Source: an uncultured Eubacteriales bacterium
GTDB lineage: Bacteria > Bacillota > Clostridia > Christensenellales > Aristaeellaceae
Assembly (NCBI GenBank): GCA_902764875.1
Contig: CACWXP010000003.1
Location: 111,419 to 175,418, forward strand
DNA length: 64,000 nt
Direction: 5' to 3'
The translations under genes and the position numbers were made by a program. Positions 1 to 10,778 of this stretch are shown in pieces. The stretch's first letter is position 1; each line of letters opens with the position of its first letter. The notes under the pieces were generated by a model. It worked only from the letters and a program-made list of their open reading frames with translations. It did no database searches and was not told where the DNA came from.

Positions 1-2471
1 CCATCTTTTCCAAGGAAGCCCGCCTCACCTGGAACCGCACGGATCTGACCCTCGTGGACACCCCCGGCCATACCGATTTTTCCGGCGAAACCGAGCGCGC
101 CTTGAATGTTCTCGACGCCGCCGTCCTGGTCGTCAGCGCCGCCGACGGTGTCCAGTCCCACACCCGAACCCTCTGGCGCCTCCTGGAGCAGCGGAACATC
201 CCCGTCGTTTTCTTTCTGAATAAAACCGACCTTCCCCACGATCCGCAGGCCCTTTCCGCCTCCCTTCGCCGCGAGCTGTCCGATCAGATTGTTGAATTTC
301 CTTCCCCCGATCCGGAAAAGCTGGCCCTCTGCGATGAAACCTGCCTCGACGCCTATCTCCGGGAGGGCGAAGTCCCCTTCCGGCTCCTTCATTCCCTGGT
401 CGCCGCCCGAAAGGTGTTTCCCCTGTTCTCCGGTTCCGCCCTGCGGAACGAAGGCGTGGAACCCCTCCTGGATTTCCTCTCCCGCTTCGATCCCCGTCCC
501 ACCCCTTCCCCCGTTTTCGGTGCCCGGGTCTACAAGGTCGCCCGGGATCCCCAGGGGGCACGCCTGGCCTTCCTGCGTGTCACCGGCGGAACCCTGAAAG
601 CCCGCGATCTCCTGTCCCTCAAAACCCCGGAGGGCGAAACCCTCTGGGCAGAAAAAGCCGCCGAAATCCGCCTCTATTCCGGCGACCGTTACGCTGCCGT
701 CCAGGAAGTCCCCGCCGGCCAGGTCTGCTGCGTCGTGGGGCTCAGCAAGGCCCTCCCGGGCGACGGTCTCGGTTCCAATCCCGGCCGCAGGGAGCAGACC
801 CTCCGCCCCTGCTATGCCTGCCGCCTGGTCACGCCCCCCGGCGCCGATCTCCATTATGTCCTGAACTGCCTGGAAACCCTCGAGGAGGAAGAACCCCTGA
901 TTCAGGTGGAATATGTGGAACCCCGCCGGGAAATCCGCGTGCACTCCATGGGCGATGTGTATCTCGAAGTTCTCCGGGCCCAGCTGAAGGACCGCTTCGG
1001 CCTGGAGGTCTCCTTCGCGGAAAGCACCGTCCTTTACCGCGAAACCATCGAGGCCCCGGTGGAAGGAGCCGGCCACTATGAGCCCCTCCGCCATTATGCC
1101 GAGGTTCATCTGCTCCTCTCGCCCCTCCCCCGGGGCAGCGGCCTCGTCTGCGATTCCTCCCTCTCCACCGACGAACTCTCCCTGAACTGGCAGCGGCTCA
1201 TCGTCACCCATCTCCGTGAAAAGGTCCACGTCGGCGTCCTCACCGGTTCCCCCATCACCGATCTGCATATCACCCTCATCGCCGGCAAGGCCCATCTCAA
1301 GCACACCGAAGGCGGCGACTTCCGCCAGGCCACTTACCGCGCCCTGCGCCAGGGCCTCATGAAAGCGAAAAGCATCCTCCTGGAACCCTGGATGACCCTG
1401 GATCTCACCGTCCCCGAGGACTGCGTCGGCCGGGTCATGAGCGACCTCAGCCTCATGGGCGGCCGCTTCGACGCCCCGCAGGATGCCGGTGAAAACCTCC
1501 GCCGCCTGTCCGCCGCCGTGCCGGCTTCCGCCTGCGCCGATTACGGCCGCCAGCTGGCCGTCTTCACCAAAGGCCGCGGAAGCCTCTCCGCTTCGTTCCT
1601 GGATTGGGAGCCCTGCGCCGATCAGGAAAAGATCGTCCGGGAAAAGGGCTACGACCCCCGTCGCGATGTCTGGAACACCCCGGATTCTGTCTTCTGTTCC
1701 CATGGCGCCGGAACCGCCGTCCCCTGGGACGAAGCGGACGCCTTCATGCACCTGCCTTTTCAGAAGGATCTCGACCGCCGGGAAGTCCCGACCCCGGCCG
1801 CCGGCGGTGCCGCCGCGGCCTACCACGGAACCCGCGAAGAGGATCTGGCCCTGGAAAAAATCTTCGAGCGCACCTACGGTCCCGTCAAAGCCCGCCAGCT
1901 GGTGGCCCCTCCGACCGCCGCCGCGCAAAGGCAGCAGGATCCCGAAGAAAAATCCGTCTCCGACGGCGAAATCCTCCTCATCGACGGCTATAATGTTCTC
2001 CACGCCTGGGATGAATGGAAGCCTTTCCTCCAGGACCGCCTCGCCGACGCCCGCGATGCTCTGCGCGAGCTGATGTGCGATTATGCCGGCGCCACGGGCA
2101 AAGCCGTTATTCTGGTTTTTGATGCCTATGCCGTTCCGAACAACCCCGGAAAGGCGGAAAAATATAAAAATATCTATGTCGTCTATACCCGCGAGGCCCA
2201 GACAGCGGACGCCTTTATCGAGCAGACCACTTATTTCGGCCGGAACACCGCCCGCATCCGGGTGGTCACCTCCGACCGCCCCGAGCAGCTCATCGCCTCC
2301 GGCAACGCCGCCCTGCGCACCTCCGCCCGCGAATTCCACAAGGAGGTCAATCAGGTCCGCGACGGCATCGCCGCCTTCCTCTCCCGCAACAACCTCGCCC
2401 GCCCCGCGCGAACCCTTGAGGCAGCCTACAAGGAAGCCTGGAAAGCGAAAAAAAGGTCCGGCGAATCGTAA
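1..2471 (+). CDS. TetM/EF-G-family ribosome-associated GTPase fused to a C-terminal NYN (YacP-like) domain, 5' truncated
   Basis: The frame is open from base 3, so the true start lies upstream of the window; the GTG at 54 is the valine before the G3 motif DTPGHTDF. Visible after that are the G4 motif NKTD, a G5-like SGSA, then EF-G/TetM-like domains II to V, including the GVLTGSPITDLHITL stretch typical of domain IV. The last ~165 residues begin LLIDGYNVLHAW, the signature of NYN/YacP PIN-like RNases. Ribosomal protection proteins of the TetM group normally stop at about 640 residues; this one has over 820. The family moves tetracycline off ribosomes, but distant chromosomal relatives need not give resistance, so I infer a ribosome-acting GTPase with a possible RNase module. 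A promoter for the next operon follows its stop. Confidence 0.85.
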   Translation, partial: IFSKEARLTWNRTDLTLVDTPGHTDFSGETERALNVLDAAVLVVSAADGVQSHTRTLWRLLEQRNIPVVFFLNKTDLPHDPQALSASLRRELSDQIVEFPSPDPEKLALCDETCLDAYLREGEVPFRLLHSLVAARKVFPLFSGSALRNEGVEPLLDFLSRFDPRPTPSPVFGARVYKVARDPQGARLAFLRVTGGTLKARDLLSLKTPEGETLWAEKAAEIRLYSGDRYAAVQEVPAGQVCCVVGLSKALPGDGLGSNPGRREQTLRPCYACRLVTPPGADLHYVLNCLETLEEEEPLIQVEYVEPRREIRVHSMGDVYLEVLRAQLKDRFGLEVSFAESTVLYRETIEAPVEGAGHYEPLRHYAEVHLLLSPLPRGSGLVCDSSLSTDELSLNWQRLIVTHLREKVHVGVLTGSPITDLHITLIAGKAHLKHTEGGDFRQATYRALRQGLMKAKSILLEPWMTLDLTVPEDCVGRVMSDLSLMGGRFDAPQDAGENLRRLSAAVPASACADYGRQLAVFTKGRGSLSASFLDWEPCADQEKIVREKGYDPRRDVWNTPDSVFCSHGAGTAVPWDEADAFMHLPFQKDLDRREVPTPAAGGAAAAYHGTREEDLALEKIFERTYGPVKARQLVAPPTAAAQRQQDPEEKSVSDGEILLIDGYNVLHAWDEWKPFLQDRLADARDALRELMCDYAGATGKAVILVFDAYAVPNNPGKAEKYKNIYVVYTREAQTADAFIEQTTYFGRNTARIRVVTSDRPEQLIASGNAALRTSAREFHKEVNQVRDGIAAFLSRNNLARPARTLEAAYKEAWKAKKRSGES

Positions 2472-2509
2472 CCCAGCCTGGAGAAAAACCGCATCACACC
2501 CGCAATGTA

Positions 2510-2538
2510 TTGAAAAAAGCGGACAGATCGTTTATCAT
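2510..2538 (+). promoter_or_regulatory. Sigma-A-type promoter of the TIR-LRR operon
   Basis: TTGAAA at 2510-2515 and TATCAT at 2533-2538 are separated by exactly 17 bases. They lie 60 bases before the first TIR gene and just after the stop of the GTPase gene. A GGAAAGG ribosome binding site follows at about 2580. Confidence 0.6.
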
Positions 2539-2597
2539 AAAGAAGCTTATAGAAGCAAAACCGCAAAATGATTCCTCCAGGAAAGGTTCCCTGACGA

Positions 2598-3704
2598 ATG
2601 AGCAAATTCAGTCGCAAATGCCCTCCCTACGAGGGCGCTGATCCGTATCTGTATTTTTGTTTCGCGGAAAAGGACAGCGAAGCTGTTTTCCCTTTGCTCG
2701 AGCATCTGATGCAGCGCGGCGTCCGCATCTGGTATCAGACGGACGTAACCGCCGATCTCGCCCGCCTCAATCACCAACAGGAGCGCATGAACAATGCCTC
2801 CCTCCTCGTCATTTATCTCACGGAGAACGCCCGGCACGACGAACGGGTGAAAAACTCCCTTCTCTATTATCAGCACGGCAAGCCGGTCATCGGCATCGAC
2901 ACCGACGACGGGGATAACGAACTCGCCTTCGGGCTCACCGCCGCCGCCCGCCATATCGACGGGCGCGTCGGCCGAAACCGGGAGGATCTGGAGGCGGAGC
3001 TGATCCGCACCGATGGCTTCTCCCAGGAGCTCATCGGCGATCCTCCCACGCCAAAGAACTGGCGGAAAAAGGCCGCCGTGTGGATCCTGGCCGCCGCCCT
3101 GATCGTCGCTGGCGTCGCGTATTACGGCTACCGGCAGTACGGTTGGTTCGTCACGCCCCTGCAGCAGGAGGAGCCCACCGTCTCCCCCACGCCCAGTCCC
3201 TCGCCCACCCCGTCGCCCACGCCGACGCCGACCCCGACACCCACGCCGACACCGACGCCGACCCCAACGCCCACGCCCACGCCCACGCCGACGCCGACCC
3301 CGACCCCGACACCCACGCCGCCCCCCAGCCCGACGCCGACCCCGTCCCCCACGCCGACGCCCACCCCTGTGCCGGATAGGATTCATTTCGAGGATCCGGA
3401 TTTCACCTCCGCCGTCCGCTGGACCGTGCAGAATGGCATCATCACCTCCAGATACCCGAACGATCCGGATTTCACCGCCGAATTCCGCGAAATGGTTCGC
3501 AACGGCATCATTGCGGAGGAAACCCTGAAGAAGATCACGACTCTCACCCTGAATCACCTGCCGGAAGATCTCTCCCTCCTGGAGCAGTATTTCCCGAATC
3601 TGCAGAAAATCAGGCTGCCCGAAAGCGAAGCGAAAAATGCGCTTTCAACCCTGAACGGCGCTTACGCGGTTGTCGTTCTGCCGAAGGGGGTGGATCTGCC
3701 GTGA
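2598..3704 (+). CDS. TIR-like domain / membrane helix / (Thr-Pro)n stalk / short LRR protein, first paralogue
   Basis: 368 residues. The N-terminal ~150 residues are a degenerate TIR fold: the opening [17 protein letters not shown] matches the [18 protein letters not shown] of the next gene, and RIWYQTD matches its RLWYDEG. Where the next protein has the putative catalytic Glu84, this one has Asn86 by eye alignment, so NADase activity is doubtful. A basic NWRKK precedes one hydrophobic helix (residues ~159-178), predicting a cytoplasmic N-terminus. A proline-threonine stalk (~196-259) follows, then ~110 residues with about one LRR-like unit ([16 protein letters not shown]). The stop overlaps the GTG of the next gene by four bases (GTGA), implying translational coupling. 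Role inferred: partner or regulatory subunit of the catalytic paralogue. Confidence 0.75.
   Translation: MSKFSRKCPPYEGADPYLYFCFAEKDSEAVFPLLEHLMQRGVRIWYQTDVTADLARLNHQQERMNNASLLVIYLTENARHDERVKNSLLYYQHGKPVIGIDTDDGDNELAFGLTAAARHIDGRVGRNREDLEAELIRTDGFSQELIGDPPTPKNWRKKAAVWILAAALIVAGVAYYGYRQYGWFVTPLQQEEPTVSPTPSPSPTPSPTPTPTPTPTPTPTPTPTPTPTPTPTPTPTPTPTPPPSPTPTPSPTPTPTPVPDRIHFEDPDFTSAVRWTVQNGIITSRYPNDPDFTAEFREMVRNGIIAEETLKKITTLTLNHLPEDLSLLEQYFPNLQKIRLPESEAKNALSTLNGAYAVVVLPKGVDLP
3184..3372 (+). repeat. Hexanucleotide-type (Thr-Pro) coding microsatellite 1
   Basis: Imperfect tandem CCNACN units encode alternating Pro-Thr with a few Ser-Pro. Units are multiples of six bases, so slippage changes stalk length without shifting frame. 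The opposite strand reads as Gly-Val repeats, a shadow. Confidence 0.85.
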
Positions 3705-5092
3705 CCGAATTCTTCAAGCCCTATGAGGGCAAAAACCCCTATCTCTTTGTCAGCTACAGCCACCGGGATTCCGCCGCCGTCATCGATACCATCCGCCCCA
3801 TCCACGAGCAAAGATACCGCCTTTGGTACGACGAGGGCATCCCCGCCGGCAGCGACTGGCCAAGGAATATCGCAAACCATATGCGCGACTGCCGCATGGT
3901 CCTGTTCTTCATGAGCCGCACGGCCATCGCCTCGCCCAACTGTCTCAGCGAGATGACCACCGCGGCCAGGCAGAAAAAGCCCGTCCTTCTCCTGAGGCTG
4001 GAGGACATTCCGGAAAACGAGCTCCCCGCAAAATGGAAGGAGTGCCTCCGCACGGCCGTCGTCGTCGATTCCGCGCCCACCCCGGCGCAGCGGGCGGAGA
4101 ATATCCTTCGCTGTCCCCTGCTCAACGAGTCGTTCCTCGGTTCGAAGGAAGAGTTTGAAAGCAGCTCGGCCGGCGGCGGAAGGGGCAGTCTGACCGCCAC
4201 CGTGGCCATCGTTATCGCCAGCATTCTGCTCATCACCGCCCTGGGCGGCGTCGCGGGCCTCACCACCGGCATCATCAAGGTGTTTGAAACCCCGACCCCG
4301 GTGCCGACGGCAACGCCCAGCCCCACGCCAACCCCTACGCCGACGCCGACGCCCACGCCGACGCCAACGCCGACGCCGACCCCCACGCCAACGCCAACGC
4401 CGACGCCGACCCCCACGCCCACGCCGACACCGACGCCGACCCCCACGCCGACACCGACGCCAACCCCGACGCCGACCCCCACCCCGGTGCCGACGGAAAC
4501 GCCGACGCCCTATGTCTCGCCGGAGCCGCAGGCCAATATCCGCCAGACCGAAGGCGAGCTGAACCGGGTCGTCGATTTCACTGATAACCTGAAGCAGCAG
4601 GAGCGGGCCATCCGCCGGATTCTCGGCTCCGAGGAGGATCTCACCTACCGCGATCTGCATCAAATCACGGAAATCTATTTTGTGGGAACCATGTCCCCGG
4701 CCCGGCTCTCCGGCGTGGAGATCGCCCCCGACGGAACGGTCACCGTCAACGGCCCGGAGGTAAAGGAAGGTTCGGTCGCAAGTCTGGATCTGATCGCCGC
4801 CATGCCGTATCTGGAAAAGCTGGCGCTCATCAAACAGCCGCTCAGCGATCTTTCCGCCCTCGCCGGCATGACCCGCCTCCGGGAGGTCAACCTGGCCTGC
4901 AGCGCGGTTGCCGCTCTTCCGGAACTCACGAATATGCCGTCTCTCCGTTCCCTGAATCTGGCGCATACGGCCGTGAAGGATCTCACGCCCCTTCACAGCC
5001 TGCCGAATCTGGAAGAAGTCACCGTCAGCACCGATATGCTTCCGCTCACCCTTGATCCGGAAGCAACCTACGACGTCGTTTTGATTCAATAA
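3701..5092 (+). CDS. TIR domain / membrane helix / (Thr-Pro)n stalk / LRR protein, second paralogue, catalytic residue retained
   Basis: 463 residues from GTG 3701, with an AAGGGGGTGG ribosome binding site upstream. Residues 10-140 form a well-conserved bacterial TIR domain: [10 protein letters not shown] (beta A), [14 protein letters not shown] (BB-loop region), [19 protein letters not shown]. Glu84 within SPNCLSEM sits where TIR NADases (SARM1, plant TIRs, Thoeris ThsB) carry the catalytic glutamate. One membrane helix follows (~164-188), then the Pro-Thr stalk (~200-270), then about 190 residues with four or five internalin-like LRR units ([20 protein letters not shown] and similar). Predicted topology: TIR in the cytoplasm, LRR outside. 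Inferred role: the signal-output member of a three-protein receptor. I know of no characterised system of this exact layout; this is unverified. Confidence 0.82.
   Translation: MTEFFKPYEGKNPYLFVSYSHRDSAAVIDTIRPIHEQRYRLWYDEGIPAGSDWPRNIANHMRDCRMVLFFMSRTAIASPNCLSEMTTAARQKKPVLLLRLEDIPENELPAKWKECLRTAVVVDSAPTPAQRAENILRCPLLNESFLGSKEEFESSSAGGGRGSLTATVAIVIASILLITALGGVAGLTTGIIKVFETPTPVPTATPSPTPTPTPTPTPTPTPTPTPTPTPTPTPTPTPTPTPTPTPTPTPTPTPTPTPTPTPVPTETPTPYVSPEPQANIRQTEGELNRVVDFTDNLKQQERAIRRILGSEEDLTYRDLHQITEIYFVGTMSPARLSGVEIAPDGTVTVNGPEVKEGSVASLDLIAAMPYLEKLALIKQPLSDLSALAGMTRLREVNLACSAVAALPELTNMPSLRSLNLAHTAVKDLTPLHSLPNLEEVTVSTDMLPLTLDPEATYDVVLIQ
4297..4509 (+). repeat. Hexanucleotide-type (Thr-Pro) coding microsatellite 2
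   Basis: Same imperfect CCNACN tandem array as in the neighbouring paralogues, encoding the stalk between membrane helix and LRR region of the second TIR protein. Confidence 0.85.
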
Positions 5093-5132
5093 AAACCAAA
5101 GAACGCACAACCTGTGCAGGGAGGCAACCGTC

Positions 5133-8100
5133 ATGAATAAACCTTACAGTGGAAACGCAAAGCCCTTCGTCCTGGCCCTTTTCTCGGAAAAGGATCGTGA
5201 AAAGGTCATCCCGGTGCTGGAAGCGCTGGAGAAAAAAGGCCTCACCCTCTGCGGCCAGGATGGCGCCGCCGCGGAAAAGCAGGCAAAAAAGGCCTGTACG
5301 ACGGTCACCTTCCTCAGTGAAAACTTCGCGAAGGATCGGGAAAAGCAGCAGGTTTTCTTCACCGCCGACGCCGCTCGCATGCCGATCATTCCCGTCAAGC
5401 TCGATAACGCAAAGCAGCCGGAAGTGCTCGAACGGTCCATCACCGCGAAAAATGCCATCATGGCGGAGCGGTATTCAACCCGGGAACTGGCGGACCGGAT
5501 CGCCGGCGCGGAAAGTCTCAATCCGCCTAAACTCACCGAGGCCCAGAAGAAGAGCAGCCGTCTCCACTTCGGCCTCATTCTGACCGCGGCCCTCGTCGCG
5601 CTGGCCGCCGCGGTTCTCCTGATCGGTAAGCAGCAGTGGGACTGGTTTGCTCCGCCGCCCACGCCCACCCCGACGGCAACGCCCACCCCAACGCCGACGC
5701 CCACGCCCACGCCGACCCCCACGCCGACGCCGACACCCACACCGACGCCCACGCCCACGCCGACCCCCACGCCGACGCCGACACCGACGCCGACCCCCAC
5801 GCCCACGCCGACCCCCACGCCGACGCCGACACCGACGCCGACCCCCACGCCGACGCCGACCCCAACCCCCACACCGACGCCAACGCCGACCCCAACCCCC
5901 ACGCCGATCCTCTCCCAGGCCATCACCGAGGAATTCGGCCTCACCGATCCGGATCTGCAAACCACCCGCGCGGTCACCATTATCGGCAAGGATTTCTATT
6001 TCTACGGCACCGGCGACGCCTACCGCTCCGTGAACCAGGTCGCCGACAGCGGCAACTATGTCGTCCGCACCTATCAGCACAATGATGTGCATTATTATCT
6101 GAAGGAAACCGGCGCCGAAGTGGAGCGCAAAACCTATTCGGATCTCGGCTTTCTCGGCCTCATGCCGAATCTGGAGGTCCTCAATCTTGTCTGCGCGGAT
6201 CTGCCGTCCATGCCGGATCTCTCTGCAACCCGTCTCCGTTCCGTTTCGATTCAAAATGCCAAAATCCCCGGCCTCAGCTGGCTGTCCAACACCTACGTCC
6301 AGGATCTCTCCCTCGAGGATATCCAGGACGGCCTGGACTACGCCTCCCTCACCGATTGCAACTTCCTGTATACGCTCAATCTGGATTTCGGTGACACAAC
6401 CACAGCGGATCTCAGTGCCCTCGCCCCGAAGAAGCTCCGGAGCATCGGCCTCTTCGGCTGTGCCTATCTGAATCCCATCCGTCTGGACGGCCTGGCCGCC
6501 TGTGCGGAACTCACCCGCGTGGAGTTCCGCGACGGTGCGCCCGTCAGCAATCTGAATTTCCTCGAAGGCAAAACAAAGGTCACTTCCGTCTGCGTCAACA
6601 GTTCCGATACCCTGGGCGATATCTCCGCCGTCTCCACCCTCACCAATCTGGAATACTTTGAAATCGACAACTGCCGCCAGATCGGCGATCTTTCCGTCCT
6701 CGCCTCCTGCGAAAAGCTCCGCTCCGTGAAGTACAGCGGCGGCTGGGGCACCGAGCTGCGCAGCGCGGATTTCCTGAAGGGAAAATCCCGCCTCTCCGAA
6801 GTCCATCTTTACAATGTCCGCCTCGCCAATCTCGATTTCCTCCGGGATGTGACCCCCGGCGTCGGTCTCAACCTCGCCGTCCATGGATCCGTCCGGGATT
6901 GGTCCGCCTTGACGGATGTCGGTCATTATCTCTGGCTCAGCCTCCGCGCCGAGGACGGAAACCTGGCTCCCATCCGTCCTTATCTCGATCAGCCGAAAAT
7001 CGACAATCTTGAGCTTTGCGATTTCAAAGGTCTCGATCTCTCCGTCCTCCCGGATGTCGGGCAGGAACTGCAGCTCGCCGGCTGCGATATGAAGGATCTC
7101 TCTGGTCTGCGGGAAATGAACATCCGTTATCTCCAGCTCTACGATCTGCCGAATCTCGCCTCCCTCAACGGCATCGAGGTTCTGCAGAAGGATACCGTCT
7201 TTGTCTCCCTGAAGGTGTTCGGCTGCCCCCGCCTCACGGACTGGTCCGCCCTGGAGGGCATGAATGTCAGCGAGCTGCAGCTCACCGGCACCTACACCAT
7301 GCCCAACCTCGAGGGTATCCAGCCCCGCCATCTGAAGCTGGACAGCCTCGACTGGCTGGAGGATCTTTCCTGCCTCAACACCCTGGATGAAACCAAGTAT
7401 TACAGATTCGATCTCCTCGGTCTCGATCTCGTCACAGATCTGTCCCCCCTCCGTCGCCTGCACGGCGGTGAACTCGTCGTCTCCCCGCCGCTCAGGGAGC
7501 AGGCCGAATCCCTCGTGGAGGAAGGTCGGTTCCAGTCTTGCACCGTGGAATATCCGAATTCCGGCTGGAATACCTGGAACAGCGAAGTCCGTCTCCAGAG
7601 TCTCGAAGAGCTGGACACCCTCCCTCTCTCCGCCCTGAAGAAGGTCACCGATCTCCAGCTTGCCGGCGACATCGTCGTGGATCCGGATGTCTTTGATCTC
7701 GATGATAACTGGGAAAACGATGAGCAGGTCTATTTCCTCCGCGACCGCGAAACCGATGAGGAAATCCGGGTGCAGCCCGGCACCATGCAGGATCTTACAA
7801 AGCTTGGCCAACTCACCGGCCTTAGAACTCTGAAGATCATCGCCCAGCCCATCGCCAGCCTCGAAGGCATCGATTCCCTGCAGGATCTGGAAGAAATCAA
7901 TCTCCGCAATTGTCAGAATCTGCAGGATATCTCCCGCCTCTTTATCCTCGAAAAAGTGCAGGATATCAATATTAACAACGCGCCTGTCTCCTCCATCCAG
8001 GGCATCCAGAATCTCACGTCTCTGCGTTCCCTCGATCTCACCGACACCCATGTCACCGATCTCTCTCCTCTCGCGGAGTGTGATTTCTCCGATGCCTACG

Positions 8101-10700
8101 CGCAGGAGGGCCTCACCCTCTGCGTCCGCAGCACCGTGCAGGTCGATGACTGGTCGCCCCTGGAGACCATCCGGAAGTTCAACTGCGTCAATCTCGATGA
8201 GTCCGAGTTTGACGTCTGGCTCCCGCATATGCAAAGTGCCGAAGTCACGCAGCTCTGCCTCGAGCGAATCCGCCGCAAGGAAGCGACGGACCTCTCCGTC
8301 CTCGGCTCCGTGAAGGCAAAGTCCCTCCGCCTCGACTCGATTGATTATCTCTCCAGCCTCCATGGTCTGGAGGATCTCATCGCCTCCGGTTCCCTGCAAA
8401 CGTTGGAAGTCCTCGGCTGCCCGCGCCTCACCGACTGGTCCGCCCTCGATGGCGGAACCCTCCCGAAGCTCTGGCTCTGGAGTGCCTTCTCTGTCCCGGA
8501 TCTGACAAACATGCACATCGGAACTCTCCGCCTGGAGCGGATGGACTGGCTCACGGATCTCTCGCCCCTCGAAACCCTCCCGAAGGAAGACGAAATCAAT
8601 GTGGAACTCGTCAACCTGGAGAATCTGAAGGATCTCAGCGCCCTCCGGCAGCTCAAAGGCAATCGTCTCGCGGTTTCCGAAAACCTCCTGCAGCAGGCCC
8701 GGACCGTGGTCAACAGCGGCGCCTTCAAATCCGTCGAAATTGCGGATGAAGACTGGTGGGGCGTCAGCAACAGTCAGTTCACCCTCACGAGTATGGAAGA
8801 GCTCGAATCCCTGCCGGAGAGCGTCCTCTCCAGGGTCACGCAGCTGTATATGGCCGGCGACCGCATCTACGACCGCAGCCGGTATAATATTGATGACGAC
8901 TGGAATAACGGTCACTTAACCATGCAGCTCCATGAATTTGAAACCGATGAACGCACGCCCGTCGAAAGAGGCTCCATGAAGAATCTGACCGTCTTCAGCA
9001 AGCTCACCGGCCTTCGGGAGCTGATTCTCGACTGCCAGTCCCTCACCTCCCTCGCCGGCATCGAAAACCTGGTTTCCCTCGAAAAGCTGGAAATCCGGGA
9101 TGCCCCGTCCCTCTCCGACGTCGGAGACCTCTGGCAGATGAAAAATCTCAGAATAATCATGTTCCAGTTCACCGACATCCACAGCATCGATGGTCTCCAG
9201 AACCTGAGGCAGCTGGAATCCCTGAAATTCTATGATGCCATTCCCGATATCTCCCCCCTCGCGAAGTGCGATTTCTCCCACGCCTATCAAAACGGCGGCC
9301 TCGATCTCTATCTGGAAACGGATTTCGATACCGATCTCTCGCCCCTGAAGAAGATCCGCGAGTACAGTCATCTCCAGCTGGACAATGACAAAATCGAGCG
9401 CTATCTGCCTTATGTGCAGAATGCCGTCGTCCATGAACTCCAGCTCAACGATATGGATCAGGGCACCGTCACCGCAGATCAGCTGCCAAAGGTCACCGAC
9501 CGTCTGGAGCTCCACCGCATCCCGTCTCTCACCAGCCTCGATGGTCTCAAGGCCCCTGGCCCCCGCACCATCCAGCTGGATAATATGACCAATCTCACGT
9601 CCGTCTCCGCCCTCAAACCGCTGATCAAAGAAGGCGGCGTCCGGGAACTCCGCGTCGGCGGCTGTCCCCGCGTTGCCGATTGGTCCGCCCTGGAGGGCGC
9701 CCCGCTGGAGAAGCTCGTCGTCTACGGCGATCTGGTCTTCCTCCCGCAAAGCCTGCAATCCATTGCCGAGCGCACCGAGGGCTGGAACGAGTGGTGGCAG
9801 GATGATGTCGCCTTCTCCCTTTCCAGCCTCGAAGAGCTGGAAAATCTCCCCGATTCCGCCCTGCAGGGCGTCTCCGAATTGAACATCGCCGCCGGCGAGT
9901 TCTTCGACAGCAGTCAGTTTGAGCTCGGGGAAAACTGGAACGGCAACGGACCCCAGCCGGTCCTCCGCAACCGCGAAACCGGCGAGGAAACCCGGCTCAA
10001 AATGCCGAAGGAAGCGGACTGGAGCTTCCTGAATCATTCCCTCCCGAATATGAAGAATCTCACCTTTGCCGTCATGCCCGTCACAGATCTGGAACCCCTC
10101 CGTTCCCTGCCAGGCATGAAGTCCCTGGATCTTCGGTTCTGCACAAAGCTGAAGGATATCACTGCCCTCAACGAAATGCTCGATCTCGAGGAGCTCCTCC
10201 TGGACAGCACCGCCGTCACCGATCTGTCGCCGCTCAAGGGAAAAACAAAATACAGAAACCTCAGTTTCAACAACACGAAGATCACGGATTTCAGCGCCCT
10301 CGCGGAGTGTGATTTCTCTTATGCAGCCAACGAATGCGGCGGCCTCTGCATCAATATCGATAACAAAAATATAAAGGACTTCTCCTTCCTCGCCGCCTGT
10401 CCGAAATACGATTGGATGGGAATGGGCGGCATCAATCCGGATAAGTGGCTCCAGCATATCGAAAACGTGCAAATCTGCGGAATCTTCTTCGGAACCTGCA
10501 ATCAAAAGCAATTCCAGGCATTCATTGAAAACCATCCGGAAATTGAAAATCTGCATATCCAGGGAACCCAGATCACGGACCTCTCCATGCTCCCCGCCCT
10601 GCAGCATCTGCGGTATGTTCGAATTTCCCCGAATATGAAAAAAGCCCTCGCCAGCCTGGAGGGTCTGGATTATTCCTTCGAACTGGAGATCAATAACTGA
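5133..10700 (+). CDS. Giant TIR-like / membrane helix / (Thr-Pro)n stalk / LRR protein, third paralogue
   Basis: 1855 residues; ATG with AGGGAGG upstream. Residues 1-130 are a diverged TIR-like domain ([30 protein letters not shown]); the catalytic position is Val74 by eye alignment. A membrane helix lies at ~145-166 and the Pro-Thr stalk at ~175-259. The remaining ~1590 residues are internalin-like LRRs (for example [29 protein letters not shown]). Inside it three long modules recur, each opened by a Trp-rich segment and a SLEELxxLP unit, near residues 811, 1209 and 1551. No sorting signal or second membrane segment was seen at the C-terminus, so the LRR part would be held only by the N-terminal helix. 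Inferred role: the main ligand-sensing subunit of the cluster. A strong terminator follows 16 bases later. Confidence 0.8.
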   Translation: MNKPYSGNAKPFVLALFSEKDREKVIPVLEALEKKGLTLCGQDGAAAEKQAKKACTTVTFLSENFAKDREKQQVFFTADAARMPIIPVKLDNAKQPEVLERSITAKNAIMAERYSTRELADRIAGAESLNPPKLTEAQKKSSRLHFGLILTAALVALAAAVLLIGKQQWDWFAPPPTPTPTATPTPTPTPTPTPTPTPTPTPTPTPTPTPTPTPTPTPTPTPTPTPTPTPTPTPTPTPTPTPTPTPTPTPTPTPTPTPILSQAITEEFGLTDPDLQTTRAVTIIGKDFYFYGTGDAYRSVNQVADSGNYVVRTYQHNDVHYYLKETGAEVERKTYSDLGFLGLMPNLEVLNLVCADLPSMPDLSATRLRSVSIQNAKIPGLSWLSNTYVQDLSLEDIQDGLDYASLTDCNFLYTLNLDFGDTTTADLSALAPKKLRSIGLFGCAYLNPIRLDGLAACAELTRVEFRDGAPVSNLNFLEGKTKVTSVCVNSSDTLGDISAVSTLTNLEYFEIDNCRQIGDLSVLASCEKLRSVKYSGGWGTELRSADFLKGKSRLSEVHLYNVRLANLDFLRDVTPGVGLNLAVHGSVRDWSALTDVGHYLWLSLRAEDGNLAPIRPYLDQPKIDNLELCDFKGLDLSVLPDVGQELQLAGCDMKDLSGLREMNIRYLQLYDLPNLASLNGIEVLQKDTVFVSLKVFGCPRLTDWSALEGMNVSELQLTGTYTMPNLEGIQPRHLKLDSLDWLEDLSCLNTLDETKYYRFDLLGLDLVTDLSPLRRLHGGELVVSPPLREQAESLVEEGRFQSCTVEYPNSGWNTWNSEVRLQSLEELDTLPLSALKKVTDLQLAGDIVVDPDVFDLDDNWENDEQVYFLRDRETDEEIRVQPGTMQDLTKLGQLTGLRTLKIIAQPIASLEGIDSLQDLEEINLRNCQNLQDISRLFILEKVQDININNAPVSSIQGIQNLTSLRSLDLTDTHVTDLSPLAECDFSDAYAQEGLTLCVRSTVQVDDWSPLETIRKFNCVNLDESEFDVWLPHMQSAEVTQLCLERIRRKEATDLSVLGSVKAKSLRLDSIDYLSSLHGLEDLIASGSLQTLEVLGCPRLTDWSALDGGTLPKLWLWSAFSVPDLTNMHIGTLRLERMDWLTDLSPLETLPKEDEINVELVNLENLKDLSALRQLKGNRLAVSENLLQQARTVVNSGAFKSVEIADEDWWGVSNSQFTLTSMEELESLPESVLSRVTQLYMAGDRIYDRSRYNIDDDWNNGHLTMQLHEFETDERTPVERGSMKNLTVFSKLTGLRELILDCQSLTSLAGIENLVSLEKLEIRDAPSLSDVGDLWQMKNLRIIMFQFTDIHSIDGLQNLRQLESLKFYDAIPDISPLAKCDFSHAYQNGGLDLYLETDFDTDLSPLKKIREYSHLQLDNDKIERYLPYVQNAVVHELQLNDMDQGTVTADQLPKVTDRLELHRIPSLTSLDGLKAPGPRTIQLDNMTNLTSVSALKPLIKEGGVRELRVGGCPRVADWSALEGAPLEKLVVYGDLVFLPQSLQSIAERTEGWNEWWQDDVAFSLSSLEELENLPDSALQGVSELNIAAGEFFDSSQFELGENWNGNGPQPVLRNRETGEETRLKMPKEADWSFLNHSLPNMKNLTFAVMPVTDLEPLRSLPGMKSLDLRFCTKLKDITALNEMLDLEELLLDSTAVTDLSPLKGKTKYRNLSFNNTKITDFSALAECDFSYAANECGGLCINIDNKNIKDFSFLAACPKYDWMGMGGINPDKWLQHIENVQICGIFFGTCNQKQFQAFIENHPEIENLHIQGTQITDLSMLPALQHLRYVRISPNMKKALASLEGLDYSFELEINN
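5656..5907 (+). repeat. Hexanucleotide-type (Thr-Pro) coding microsatellite 3
   Basis: The longest of the three Pro-Thr arrays (about 85 codons). Units such as CCGACG, CCCACG and CCGACA alternate, with blocks repeated nearly exactly, which indicates recent slippage or unequal exchange. Confidence 0.85.
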
Positions 10701-10715
10701 TCCCCGGATCGGCGC

Positions 10716-10755
10716 GAAAAGAGTTCCGTGCATGAACCCGCACGGAACTCTTTTC
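10716..10755 (+). terminator. Intrinsic terminator of the TIR-LRR operon
   Basis: A perfect 16-bp stem (10716-10731 with 10740-10755) encloses an 8-base loop. The 3' arm ends in CTTTTC, and the 5' arm begins GAAAAG, so it can also act for the opposite strand. Confidence 0.85.
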
Positions 10756-10778
10756 ATACTGCTCAATGATAAACCACG

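Noticed and set aside
1-2471. Acquired tetracycline-resistance gene tet(M/W/O)
   Set aside because: The extra NYN domain, local codon use and lack of mobile flanks point to a diverged chromosomal relative; resistance is not supported.
3184-5907. CRISPR-like regularity of the CCNACN arrays
   Set aside because: Units are six bases, coding, with no spacers.
3128-5989. Open minus-strand frames rich in Gly-Val opposite the TIR genes
   Set aside because: They are the complement of the Pro-Thr codons, have no ribosome binding sites and follow the codon pattern of the plus-strand genes.
5475-10766. Very long open minus-strand frames (over 600 and 1100 codons) opposite the giant LRR gene
   Set aside because: The plus-strand protein is a clean LRR; the opposite frames are biased in composition and arise from third-position C/G in LRR codons.
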